Under the pieces are notes generated by a model. It saw only the letters and a list, made by a program, of their open reading frames with translations, was not told the DNA's origin and did no database searches. DNA of 64,000 bases, from the NCBI GenBank assembly GCA_023548195.1, contig JAJHZJ010000013.1, forward strand, positions 2,551,001 through 2,615,000. Direction: 5' to 3'. How positions within the stretch are numbered: position 1 is the stretch's first letter; each line of letters begins with the position of its first letter. Positions 46,758-55,826 of the stretch are shown piece after piece. This DNA comes from Bettongia penicillata ogilbyi (Eukaryota; Chordata; Mammalia; Diprotodontia; Potoroidae). The position numbers were made by a program, and so were the translations under genes.

Positions 46758-47333
46758 CTTCTTTCCCACCATTTGTGCTTTTAGCTCTCCTGTCTTCCTT
46801 CCTCTCCTCAATAGTATTCACTTTTCACCACCTCCTCCTGCTGCCTTCCCCTCCTTCTTTTAGCCCCCCTCCCTTTTACTCCCCTTTACTCTTATTGCTT
46901 CTTCCCTCCCTTTTAGCCTTCCTCCCCTTTTTTCCCCCTTCCTCTCCTACTGCTTATAGAGCTAGTTAGGATTATCTACTTAAGTTTACTGTTCCGTCCT
47001 TTAAACAAATCCGATGAGAATACCTCTCACATACTGCTCATCTCCCTCCCCTCTTTCCCTCTACTATGATTTTGTACTTCTTCTTATGATGTAATTTGTC
47101 ATTTTCTGCTTCCTCCTTTTCACACCTCCTATTACAATCCCTTCTCGTACTTAAATCATATTTTTTATCATGACATCATTTACTTTATACCCATTCCCCC
47201 TATGCGTATCCCTTTTATATTTCTTAATAGCCGCACAATTCTCAAGATTAACAGGTATCATCTTCCCTTATAGGGAGGTAAACAATTAGCCCTAATTGAG
47301 TAACAAGTTGTTCCTCCCCCACTGCTTACCTTT
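46758..47333 (-). other. L1 ORF1-ORF2 spacer, 576 bp, purine-rich on the sense strand
   Basis: Much longer than the short spacer of human L1. The sense strand is dominated by AGGAGG/GGGAAG runs around 46,800-46,960. Related sequence forms the first part of the HAL1 3' UTRs in this window. The plus-strand open frames here are antisense shadows. Confidence 0.75.
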
Positions 47334-49168
47334 TTATGATTCTCTTGAGACCTGCATTTGAAGATCGAATTGTCTATTAAGTTCTGGAGTTTTGGTCAGG
47401 AAGATCTGGAAATCCCTTACTTCGTTGAATGACTTTCTCCTTGCCTGAAATGTTATGCTGAACTTTGCTGGGTAGTTGATCCTTGGTTGTAGTCCCAACT
47501 CCTTTGCCTTATGGAATATTGGGTTCCAATTCTTTCGATCTTTTAATGTAGAAGTTGCAAAGCCCTGTGTAATCTTGACTGTATCTCCTAGCATTTAAAT
47601 TGTTTCTTGCTGGCTGCTTGTAATATTTTATCCCTCACTTGATAGCTCTGGAATTTGGCAACAATATTTCTTGGGGTTTTGAGTTTGGGATCCCTTTCAG
47701 GAGGGGAACGACGGATTCTTTCGATGACTATTTTGCCCTCTGAATCTCGCACTTCTGGGCAGTTTTCCTTGATGATTTGCCGGAAGATACTGTGCAGGCT
47801 CTTCTCTCCATCATGGGTTTCTGGCAGGCCAATAATTCTTAAGTTTTCTCTTCTGGATCTACTTTCCAGGTCAGTTGTTTTTCCAATTAGATATTCTACA
47901 TTTTCTTCTATCTTTTCATTCTTTAGATTTTGTTTGACTGATTCTTGTTGTCTCATTGAGTTGTTAGTTTCTCTTGCCCAATTCTAATCTTTATCAAATT
48001 GTTGTGTTCCATTAATTTTTGCACTTCCTTTTCCATTTGCCCTTTTAGGAAGTTATTTTCTCCAGTTAATTTTTGAACTTCTTTTGCCATTTGTTCAATT
48101 TTCCTTTTCTTTTTTTTAAATGTAAATTTATTTATTTAAATTTTTACATTCATTTTCACAAAATTTTGGGTTCCAAATTTTCTCCCCATTTATCCCCTCC
48201 CCCCACCCCAATACCCCCTGCATTCTAATTTTCCTGATCACCAATCTGCCCTCTCTTCTATCATCCCTCCCTTCTCTTGTCCCCATCTTCTCTTTTGTCC
48301 TGTAGGGCCAGATGACTTTCTATTCCCCATTAACTGTATTTCTTATTTCCTAGTGGCAAGAACAATAATCAACAGTTGTTCCTAAAACTTTGAGTTCCAA
48401 ATTCTCCCCATCCCTCTCTCCCCACCCATTCCCTTTGGGAAGGCAGGCAATTCAATATAGGCCCTATCTGTGTAGTTTTGCAAATGACTTCGATAACAGT
48501 TGTGTTGTGTAAGACTGACTGTATTTCCCCATCCTATTCTGACCCCATTGTTTCTATTCTGTTTTTTGATCCTGTCCCTCCCCAAGAGCGTTGACTTCAA
48601 ATTGCTCCCTTCTCCCATTGCCTCCCTTCCATCATCCCTCCCTCCCTGCTTATCTCCTTTTCCCCCACTTTTCTGTACTGTAAGATAGGTTTTCATACCA
48701 AAATGAGTGTGCATTTTACTCATCTTTTAGTCGAATGTGATGAGGGTAAACTTCATGTTTTTTTCTCATCTCTCCTCTTTTTCCCTCCACTAAAAAGTTT
48801 CCTGTTTTCCTCTTGAATGAGGTATAATTTACCCCATTCCATTTCACCCTCTCTCCTCCCACTACATTTCTCTCTCACCATTTACCTTAATTCCTTTTAA
48901 GATATGGTCCCATCCTATTCAATTCACTCTGTGCTCTCTGTCTCTGTATGTACATGCATGTGTGTATGTGTGTGTGCGTGCATGTGTGTACATGTATGTG
49001 CATGTGTGTGTGTGTGTGTGTACGTGTGTGTGTGGTCCCACCAGCTACCCAGATACTGAAAAGTTTTAAGAGTTACAAAGATTATCTGTCCATGTAGGAA
49101 TGTAAACAGTTCACTTTTGGTAAGTCCCTTATGACTTCTCTTTGCTGTTTACTTTTTCATGCTTCTTC

Positions 49169-50311
49169 TCATTCTTGTCTTTGAAAGTCAAATTTTCTTT
49201 TCAGCTCTGGTCTTTTCATCAAGAATGCTTGAAAGTCCTCTGTTTCATTGAAAGACCATATTTTCCCCTGAAGTATTATACTCAGTTTAGCTGGGTAGGT
49301 GATTCTTGGTTTGAGTCCTAGTTCCTTTGACTTCTGGAATATCCTGTTCCACACCCTTTGATCCCTTAATGTAGAAGCTGCTAGATCTCATGTTATCCTG
49401 ATTGTATTTCCACAATACTGGAATTGTTTCTTTCTAGTTGCTTGCAAGATTTTCTCCTTGACCTGGGAATTCTGGAATTTGGCCGCAATGTTCCTAGGAG
49501 TTTCTCTTTTTGGATCTCTTTCAGGTGGTGATCGATGGATTCCTTCAATACATATTTTGCCCTCTGGTTGGGGAATATCAGGGCAGTTTTCCTTGATAAT
49601 TTCATGAAAGATGATATCTAGGCTCTTTTTTTGATCATGGCTTTCAGGTAGTCCCATAATTTTTAAATTGTCTCTCCTGGATCTATTTTCCAGGTCAGTC
49701 GTTTTTCCAATGAGATATTTCACATTCTCTTCCATTTTTTCATTCTTTTGGTTTTGTTTTATGATTTCTTGGTTTCTCAGAAAGTTATTAGACTCTATCT
49801 GTTCCATTCTAATCTTGAGAGAACTATTTTCTTCAGTGAGCTTTTGAACTTCTTTTTCCATTTGGCTAATTTGCTTTTGAAAGCATTCTTCTCCTCATTG
49901 GCTTTTTGAACCTCTTTTGCCAATTGAGTGAGCCTATTTTTCAAGGTGTTATTTACTTCAGCATTTTTTGGGTCTCCTTTAGCAAGGTATTGACCCGTTT
50001 TTCATGCTTTTCTTGCATCTCTCTTATTTCTCTTCCCAGTTTTTCCTCCACCTGTCTAACTTGATTTTCAAAATCCTTTTTGAGCTCTTCCAAGTCCTGA
50101 GCCCACCGGACATCCACCTTGGATGTCTGGGATACAGATGTCCTGACCTCCACATCCTGCCCTGATGGCAAGCATTGTACTTCCTCATCAGAAATGAAGG
50201 GAGGATGGCAAGCATTGTACTTCCTCATCAGAAATGAAGGGAGGAAGGAACATCTCTTCCCCCAAGAAAGTAGCTCTCTATGGTTTTATTTTGCTTCCTT
50301 TTTCTGGGCAT
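49169..50311 (-). pseudogene. HAL1 ORF1 (layer 4), recently broken
   Basis: Start codon at 50,309-50,311 (MPRKRKQNKT-type N-terminus). Coiled coil at QDLEELKKDFENQVRQVEEK and QKLTEENSSLKIRMEQIESN. RNA-recognition region: RRDNLKIMGLPESHDQKKSL and TPRNIAAKFQNSQVKEKILQ. C-terminal domain: LGLKPRITYPAKLSIILQGK to RQE at 49,169. The product is the L1-type RNA-binding chaperone, 368 residues when intact. Lesions: a perfect 40-bp tandem duplication at 50,164-50,243 (not divisible by 3), a break near 49,862-49,953, and a TGA near 49,385-49,390 where the intact copy has sense codons. Close similarity to the intact copy suggests the same or a sister subfamily. Confidence 0.9.
50164..50243. repeat. Perfect 40-bp tandem duplication
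   Basis: Units 50,164-50,203 and 50,204-50,243 are identical and begin GATGGCAAGCATTGTACTTC. The duplication shifts the ORF1 frame. Confidence 0.95.
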
Positions 50312-50471
50312 TTTCCCAGCCAGTTACTTGACTTCTGAGATTCCTCTCCACCCCCACCTAGATCTGCCCAGCTAGTGCTTGGGGTCTGAGATTCAAATGC
50401 TGCTTCCCAGTCTCAGGGCTATCCGCGACAGGAGCAGCTGCTACTCAATGTGAGCTTAAGTTCTGGTGCTT

Positions 50472-50615
50472 GGGTGGGGGCAGAGCCGCCTTCCAGGCTC
50501 AGTTCCCTCAGGGGCTTTATGCAGAGACCTTCAGTAATGGAGCGGGTGGTGGCAGGGCAGCCTCCCAGGCTCAGTTCCCTCAGGGTATTTATGCAGAGAC
50601 CTTCAGTAATGGAGC
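50472..50615 (-). repeat. Two 72-bp monomers in the HAL1 5' UTR
   Basis: Units 50,472-50,543 and 50,544-50,615, differing at a handful of positions. Sense unit begins GCTCCATTACTGAAGGTCTC and ends GCCCTGCC/CCCCCACCC. Related units occur in the plus-strand copy at 53,317-53,541. Confidence 0.9.
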
Positions 50616-51317
50616 TTCTGCCTGCTGGGGGAGTCCCAGGCCGCTGCCTCTGCTGCTCCCTCTGCCGCTACCTCCCGAGGGGGCCCGAGTCACGCAGACA
50701 CCCTGCTCCCCTCCCAGCCAGCTCAGACTTCTCTCTCACTGACCTGCAGCGCCTGTGGGTGGAGGGACCTTCACGGCCGCTGGAGGTTCCGTCCCTGAAG
50801 ACTGCTCGGATCTGCTCCTCTCAGGGCTGCGCGGCCAGGGCAGCGCAGGGGTGGCCTCTGCTTTCCAGGGTGTGACAGACCCCTGGGGACGACTTTCCAG
50901 GGCTCTCTGGAATGGAAATCTCCTCCAGTTCGTTGGTGCGTGGCTTGCTCTGCTGCAGAATTTGTGGGGAGTTCTTTTTACAGGAAATTTCTGGGCTGTA
51001 GATTCGGAGTTAGCATACGTGAGTCTTTCTACTCCGCCATCTTGGCTCCTCCCCCTTCCAATTTTCGTTTTCAAAGAGATGTTCTCATCAGTGAATTCTT
51101 TCTTAATAATTTTAAGATCATTGGCCAGTTTATCTTCTATTTCCTTCTTCATCTGTTCCAGGAGAGCTGCTTGTGCTTGCAAGCTGTTCATAGTCCCTTC
51201 TGAAGTTTCAGATGGAAGTACAGTCTCAGCTGTGACCTCTTTGGGGTTTGTGTTTTGGTCCTTATCCCCATAGAAAGATTCTATGGTTCTTTCGGTCCTC
51301 TGCTTTTTCTTGTTCAT

Positions 51318-51867
51318 GATGTTGATTGAGTGTTGTGGCTTCTGGTTCTTTCAGTCCAAAGCTAGAGAACTTTTTGCTGAGCTGATGTGTGAAAAAGCTA
51401 AAAGCAGGTTTTTGTTTGGTGTTTCCCTGGTCATCCCTGGGTTTAGCTTGTTAAGTGTGGGGGAGGAGTGGTCTGGTCACAGGAGATCTCAGCTGAACTG
51501 AGGCAAAGGTGAACTTAGTGGCTGGTAATCCCAGCTGCCCTATTGTCTTTCTGATTCCCCTGGACAGCTGAGGCATGTCTAGATGCTAATGCGTGTTCCC
51601 ACCCCTCCTGGGGCTCCTCTCCTGGCTCTCAGGCTTGCCTGGGTCCTGGTGCGAGTTTTCTCTGCCCTGGGTCCTCTGTCCTTCCGGTTTGCCTCTGCCA
51701 CTGTAGGAGGAATCCCCCTTAGCTATTTTCCTCGTCTCAGGTGTTGTGAGAATATTGGCCTCCTGCTGATCTGGGATTTTTCTGGGGAAATATTTTATGG
51801 TTCTTTCACGGTCATCAAGGGGGGGAAGGAGAGAGCATTTACTGATCACTCCGCCATCCTGGCTCCT
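51318..51867 (-). promoter_or_regulatory. L1 5' UTR, proximal part with second YY1-like motif
   Basis: Sense sequence begins GGAGCCAGGATGGCGGAGTG with the motif at 51,851-51,862 and leads to the ORF1 ATG at 51,317. It may be a second promoter unit or the original 5' end. Confidence 0.6.
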
Positions 51868-52287
51868 GGAAGTTCAAGTAGGTGACTTACCGAAGTTTGA
51901 TCTTCGGGCTGAAGGTCTCAGGAGCTGCTGTGCTGATATCTGGCGCTCAGGGGCTCTCACTGACTTGGTTTGGTTTGTCTCCGCCCTTTGTGTGCCGCTC
52001 CTCTGGTTCCACCCACCACTCAGGTTTCTCGTGTCTCTTCTGCTCCACTGCGCTGGCTCTGCTGTGCTGTGCACTGTGGGCTCACCCCCGCGGAACAGAT
52101 CCTTCTCGTGCACCTTCCAGTCCAACCTGAGCTCCGAATCCGTCACAAATCTGTCACCGTCTATCTCCCACTGGATTCCACACCTCCAAAATTTGGTCAG
52201 ATTCTCCTTTCAGAGGTACCTGAAGGAGTTTGTCTGAGATCTTAGGTGAGTCATTGCTCTCACTCCGCCAACTTGGATCTGCCCCCT
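51868..52287 (-). promoter_or_regulatory. L1 5' UTR, distal part with degraded YY1-like motif
   Basis: Starts GGGGCAGATCCAAGTTGG (sense) at 52,287. The YY1 core reads CCAAGTTGGCGG (52,265-52,276 reversed). CpG-containing and GC-rich compared with its flanks. The true initiation start and a second start 414 bp downstream share GCC-AGG/AAG-TGGCGGAGTGA. Confidence 0.7.
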
Positions 52288-52820
52288 GAATAGTTTCTTT
52301 TTGACTGATTGTAATATTTTCTTATTGACTTGTGAACTCTGGAATTTGGCTACAATATTCCTAGAAGTTTTTGTTTTGGGATCTCTTTCAGGAGGTGATC
52401 CATGGACTCTTTCCATTTCTATTTTACTCTTTGGTTCTAGAATATCAGGGCAGTTTTCCTTGATAATTTCCAGAAAGATGATATCTAGGCTCTTTTTTTT
52501 TTTTGTAATTTCTCTCAGGTAGTCCAATAATTTTAAAATTATCTCTCCCGGACGTAGTTTCCAAGTCAGTTGTTTTTCCAATGAGATATTTCACACTGTC
52601 TGCTACTTTTAATTTCTTTAGTTTTGTTTTATAATTTCTTGATTTTTCTCAGCAGTTTCCATCTGCTCCATTATAGTCTTTAAGGAATTATTTTCTTCAG
52701 TGAGTTTTTGGACTTCTTTTTCCATCTGACCAATTCTGCTTTTTAAAATATTCTCCTCATTGGCTTTTTGAATCTCTTTTGTCATTTGGGTTAGTCTATT
52801 TATTAAGGTATTATTTTCTT

Positions 52821-53664
52821 GACTGTTCTGGGTGGAGCCAAGATGGCGGAGTAGAAGGATGCACATTTACGAGCTCCGAGCCCACAACCCATGGAATTGA
52901 GGTAAAAGGAGATCCCCATAAATTCTGAATCTCTGCAGGGGGTGCATAAACATAGGGGAAGAGATTTCCATTCCACTGAACCCTGGAGAGCCGTCCCCGG
53001 GGTCCATCGCACTCCGGAAAGCGGACCCCACACCCACCCCTGGCCTTGGCCCCAGAGAAGCTGACCCGAGCAGACTTCAGAGAGGAAAGCTCCGGGGGAA
53101 GCTCCGGCAGCCGGGAAAGTCCCTCCGCCCACAGAAGCTACAGGTCAGTAAGAAAGAAGGCTGCGATAGGGGAGGGGAGCGGAGCGTCTCCGTGACTCGG
53201 GCCCCCTCGGGAGGAAGCGGCGGCGGCAGAGACGGGGGCAGGAAGCGGCGGAGGCAGAGGCGTGGGCGGGCGGCTGAGGCGGCAGCGGCCCGGGACTCAG
53301 GAATCCCCCAGCAGCAGGTAGGATCTTCAATACTGAAGGTCTTTCCAACCTGAGGGAGCCGAGCAGGGGAGACGGCCCTGCCCCCACCCTGCTCTACTGC
53401 TGAACGCCTCTGAATAAAACCCCCAAGGGAGCTGAGCACAGCAGGCGGGGCCCCCCACCCCGCCCCCACCTTCTCCGTTCCTGAAAGTCTCTGCAGAAAG
53501 CCCCTGAGGGCCCAGGCTTAGGAGGTAGCCCTGCCCCCACCCCTGCGCCAGAACTAAAGCTTGCCGCGGGAAAGCGCATTTGAATCTCAGAGGCCAAGCA
53601 CTAGCTGGGCGGATCCAGGTGGGGGTGGAAAGGAATCTCAGAAGTCAAGTAACTGGCTGGGAAA
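52821..53664 (+). promoter_or_regulatory. HAL1 5' UTR / internal promoter, CpG-rich
   Basis: Carries CCAAGATGGCGG (YY1-like) at 52,838-52,849, close to the first base, as in L1s where YY1 positions initiation. A GC-box-like TGGGCGGG lies at 53,263-53,270. CpGs are dense from 53,080 to 53,600 (for example CGGCGGCGGC), unlike the rest of the window, which suggests little time for methylation decay. Three diverged 71-81 bp tandem units ending in GCCCCCACC occupy 53,317-53,541. Confidence 0.8.
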
Positions 53665-54771
53665 ATGCCTAGAAAGGGGAAGAAAAATAAGACTTTAGAG
53701 AGTTTTTTCCAACAAATGCAAATGATCCCGACCTTCGGATCTGATGGGGAGGACGAGAACGTATTTTTCCCATCAGGGAAAGATGTGGAGGGCGGGGCCT
53801 CAGTACCCCAGACACCCCAGGGGGGTGTTGGGTGGGCTCAGGCCTTGGAAGAGCTTAAAAAGGATTTTGAAAAGCAAGTTAGACAGGTGAAGGAAAGACT
53901 GGGAAGAGAAATGACAAAGATGCAAGAAGAGTATGAAAAAAAGGTCAATATCTTGGTAAAGGAGACCCAAAAAAATGCTGAGGAAATTAACACCTTGAAA
54001 AATAGGCTCACTCAATTGGCAAAAGAGGTTCAAAAAGCCAATGAGGAGAAGAATGCATTCAAAAGCAGAATGAGCCAAATGGAAAAAGAGGCTCAAAAGC
54101 TCACTGAATTTAATAGTTCTCTCAAAATTAGAATGGAACAGATGGAGTCTAATGACTTTATGAGAAACCAAGAAATCACCAAACAAAACCAAAAGAACGA
54201 TAAAATGGAAGAGAATGTGAAATATCTCATGGGAAAAACAACTGACCTGGAAAATAGATCAAGGAGAGACAACTTAAAAATTATGGGAGTACCTGAAAGC
54301 CATGATCAAAAAAAGAGCCTAGCCATCGTCTTGCATGAAATTATCAAGGAAAACTGCCCTGACATTCTAGGACCAGAGGGCAAAATAAGTATTGAAAGAA
54401 TCCATCGATCACCACCTGAAAGAGATCCAAAAAGAGAAACTCCTAGGAACGTTGTGGCCAAATTCCAGAACTCCCAGCTCAAGGAAAAAATCTTGCAAGC
54501 AGCTAGAAAGAAACAATTCCAGTACTGTGGAAATACAATCAGGATAACCCAAGATCTAGCAGCTTCTACATTAAGGGATCGAAGGGCGTGGAATAGGATA
54601 TTCCAGAAGGCAAAGGAACTAGGACTCAAACCAAGAATCACCTACCCAGCAAAACTGAGTATAATACTTCAAGGGAAAATATGGTCTTTCAATGAAACAG
54701 AGGACTTTCAATCATTCTTAATGAAAAGACCAGAGCTGAAAAGAAAATTTGACTTTCAAACACAAGAATGA
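53665..54771 (+). CDS. HAL1 ORF1 protein (L1 ORF1p-type RNA-binding chaperone), intact
   Basis: 368 codons and a TGA stop, uninterrupted. The ATG follows the long 5' UTR and gives the same MPRK- start as the other copies. Residues 1-57: basic, disordered N-terminus (MPRKGKKNKT). About 60-195: heptad-rich coiled coil, expected to trimerise. About 198-295: RNA-recognition domain with RRDNLKIMGVPE (200-211) and PRNVVAKFQNSQLKEKILQA (260-279). About 296-368: C-terminal domain with LGLKPRITYPAKLS (319-332), the YPAKLS motif shared with placental L1 ORF1p. In L1 this protein coats the RNA and aids strand exchange in the RNP. No ORF2 follows. Whether it is expressed or purifying selection kept it open cannot be told; a recent insertion would also look intact. 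Confidence 0.93.
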   Translation: MPRKGKKNKTLESFFQQMQMIPTFGSDGEDENVFFPSGKDVEGGASVPQTPQGGVGWAQALEELKKDFEKQVRQVKERLGREMTKMQEEYEKKVNILVKETQKNAEEINTLKNRLTQLAKEVQKANEEKNAFKSRMSQMEKEAQKLTEFNSSLKIRMEQMESNDFMRNQEITKQNQKNDKMEENVKYLMGKTTDLENRSRRDNLKIMGVPESHDQKKSLAIVLHEIIKENCPDILGPEGKISIERIHRSPPERDPKRETPRNVVAKFQNSQLKEKILQAARKKQFQYCGNTIRITQDLAASTLRDRRAWNRIFQKAKELGLKPRITYPAKLSIILQGKIWSFNETEDFQSFLMKRPELKRKFDFQTQE

Positions 54772-55810
54772 GAGGAAGCATGCAAAAGTAAACAGCAAGG
54801 AGAAGTATTAAGGGACTTACCAGAAATGAACTGTTTGCATTCATACAGGGAAGGACAATATTTCTAACTCTTAAAACTTTTCAGTATCTGGGTGGTTGGT
54901 GGGACCACACATACACATGTACACGCATGCACACACATACACACATGCATTCACATGCAAAGACAGAGAGCACAGATTGAACTGAATAGGATGGGACCAT
55001 ACCTTAAAAGAAATTAAGGTAAATGGTGAGAGAGAAATGTAGTGAGAGGAAAGAGGGGGAAATGGAAGGGGGTAACTATATGTCATTTAAGAGGCAAGTA
55101 GGAGATGTTTTTAGTGGAGGGAAAAAGAGGAGAGCTGAGGAAAAAAACAAACAAACAAACAAACAAAAGTTTACCCTCATCACATTTGACTAAACGAAGG
55201 AGTAAAATGCACACTCATTTTGGTATGAAAACCTATCTTACAGTATAAGAAAGCGGGGGAGAAGGAGATATTGGGGGGGGATGATGGAAGGGAGGGCAAA
55301 GGGAGGAGGGATTAATTGAAAGTCAACACTTGGGGAGGGACAGGATCAAAGGACAAAAGAGAAACAATGAGGGGCAGGTTAGGAGGGATGGCAATTCAGT
55401 TAGTCTTACACAACACGACTATCAGGAAGGTCATTTGCAAAGCTACACAGATATGGCCTATAATGAATTGCCTGCCGTACCAAAGGGAATGGGTGGGGAG
55501 GGAGGGATAGGGAGAATTTGGAACTCAAAGTTTTAGGAACAATTGTTTAGTATTGTTGTTGCAACTAGGAAAGAAGACATACAGTTAATGAGGAATAGAA
55601 AGTCATCTGGCCCTACAGGAGAAAGAAGAAGATAGAGACAAGGGAAGGGAGGGATGACAGAAGAGAGGGAAGATTGGAGATAGGGAAAATTAGATTGCTT
55701 GGGGTATTGGGGTGGGGGGAGGGGAGAAAAGGGGAGAAAATTTGGAACCCAAAAATTTGTGAAAATGAATGTAAAAAGCTAAATAAATAAATAAATAAAT
55801 AAATTTAAAA
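54772..55810 (+). other. HAL1 3' UTR
   Basis: Starts with sequence related to the L1 ORF1-ORF2 spacer, then an imperfect CA microsatellite (54,903-54,958), an (AAAC)n run (55,142-55,168), G/A-rich stretches, and an L1-3'-UTR-like end (GGGGAGAAAATTTGGAACCC). The tail is (AAAT)n with overlapping AATAAA signals and no pure poly(A). The 60-68 codon frames at 55,316-55,536 are in this UTR and have no support. Confidence 0.8.
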
Positions 55811-55826
55811 AAGGTATTATTTTCTT

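Larger units (their letters stand above)
48110..51058 (-). mobile_element. Layer 4: full-length HAL1 inside the ORF1 of the layer-3a L1
   Basis: 2,949 bp. In sense order: 5' end GGGGGAGGAGCCAAGATGGC at about 51,056 (YY1-like site 51,034-51,045), 5' UTR to 50,312 with two 72-bp monomers, ORF1 50,311-49,169, 3' UTR 49,168-48,110 with a TG/CA microsatellite (48,940-49,035) and an A/T-rich tail. TSD: CAATTTTCCTTTTC (48,096-48,109) and CAATTTTCGTTTTC (51,059-51,072), 13 of 14. There is no ORF2 anywhere in it. It is collinear end to end with the plus-strand copy at 52,821-55,810. Confidence 0.92.
47334..51317 (-). pseudogene. L1 ORF1 (layer 3a), split by a HAL1 insertion
   Basis: ORF1 starts with MNKKKQRTERTIESFYGDKD at 51,317. 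It runs through a coiled coil (EQMKKEIEDKLANDLKIIKK) to 51,059, and resumes at 48,095 after the HAL1. The RNA-recognition part has RRENLRIIGLPETHDGEKSL, GKIVIERIRRSPPERDPKLK and TPRNIVAKFQSYQVRDKILQ. The C-terminal domain has RINYPAKFSITFQARRKSFN and ends at 47,334. Without the insertion the frame would be about 340 codons, the usual L1 ORF1 size. Besides the insertion there is a frameshift near 47,588 and at least one break at 47,957-48,095. The protein binds L1 RNA as a trimer in the cytoplasmic RNP. Confidence 0.9.
42548..52287 (-). mobile_element. Layer 3a: full-length L1, inactivated, carrying a HAL1 insertion
   Basis: 9,740 bp, of which 2,963 are the nested HAL1 plus its extra TSD copy, leaving a 6.8-kb L1. 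In sense order: 5' UTR 52,287-51,318 with two YY1-like starts, ORF1 from 51,317 to 47,334 (split), spacer 47,333-46,758, ORF2 46,757-43,021, 3' UTR 43,020-42,548. TSD GAATAGTTTCTTTTT is present exactly at 42,533-42,547 and 52,288-52,302 (15 of 15). The nick site on the plus strand, CTTTTT|GA, fits the L1 endonuclease preference. It is inserted in layer-2 ORF1. Confidence 0.92.
52821..55810 (+). mobile_element. Layer 3b: full-length HAL1 with intact ORF1 and perfect TSD
   Basis: 2,990 bp on the plus strand, inserted in layer-2 ORF1. 5' UTR 52,821-53,664, ORF1 53,665-54,771, 3' UTR 54,772-55,810 ending in (AAAT)n, AATTTAAAA. TSD AAGGTATTATTTTCTT at 52,805-52,820 and 55,811-55,826, 16 of 16. No endonuclease or reverse transcriptase is encoded, so it must have moved in trans, presumably with L1 ORF2. 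The perfect TSD, CpG-rich 5' UTR and open ORF1 make it the best candidate for the youngest LINE in the window. Confidence 0.95.

Noticed and set aside
46120..46969. Plus-strand frames of 75-123 codons opposite L1 ORF2 and spacer
   Set aside because: Antisense shadows of the endonuclease domain and of the purine-rich spacer.
50450..51317. Plus- and minus-strand open frames of 90-193 codons over the HAL1 5' UTR
   Set aside because: GC-rich 5' UTR of the layer-4 HAL1. The minus-strand frame starts in the real L1 ORF1 (51,317) but after 51,059 reads through the HAL1 5' UTR, so it is a fusion by insertion.
53077..53597. Minus-strand open frames of 67-130 codons opposite the plus-strand HAL1 5' UTR
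   Set aside because: Antisense of a CpG-rich UTR made of tandem units; Pro/Ser/Ala-rich without domains.
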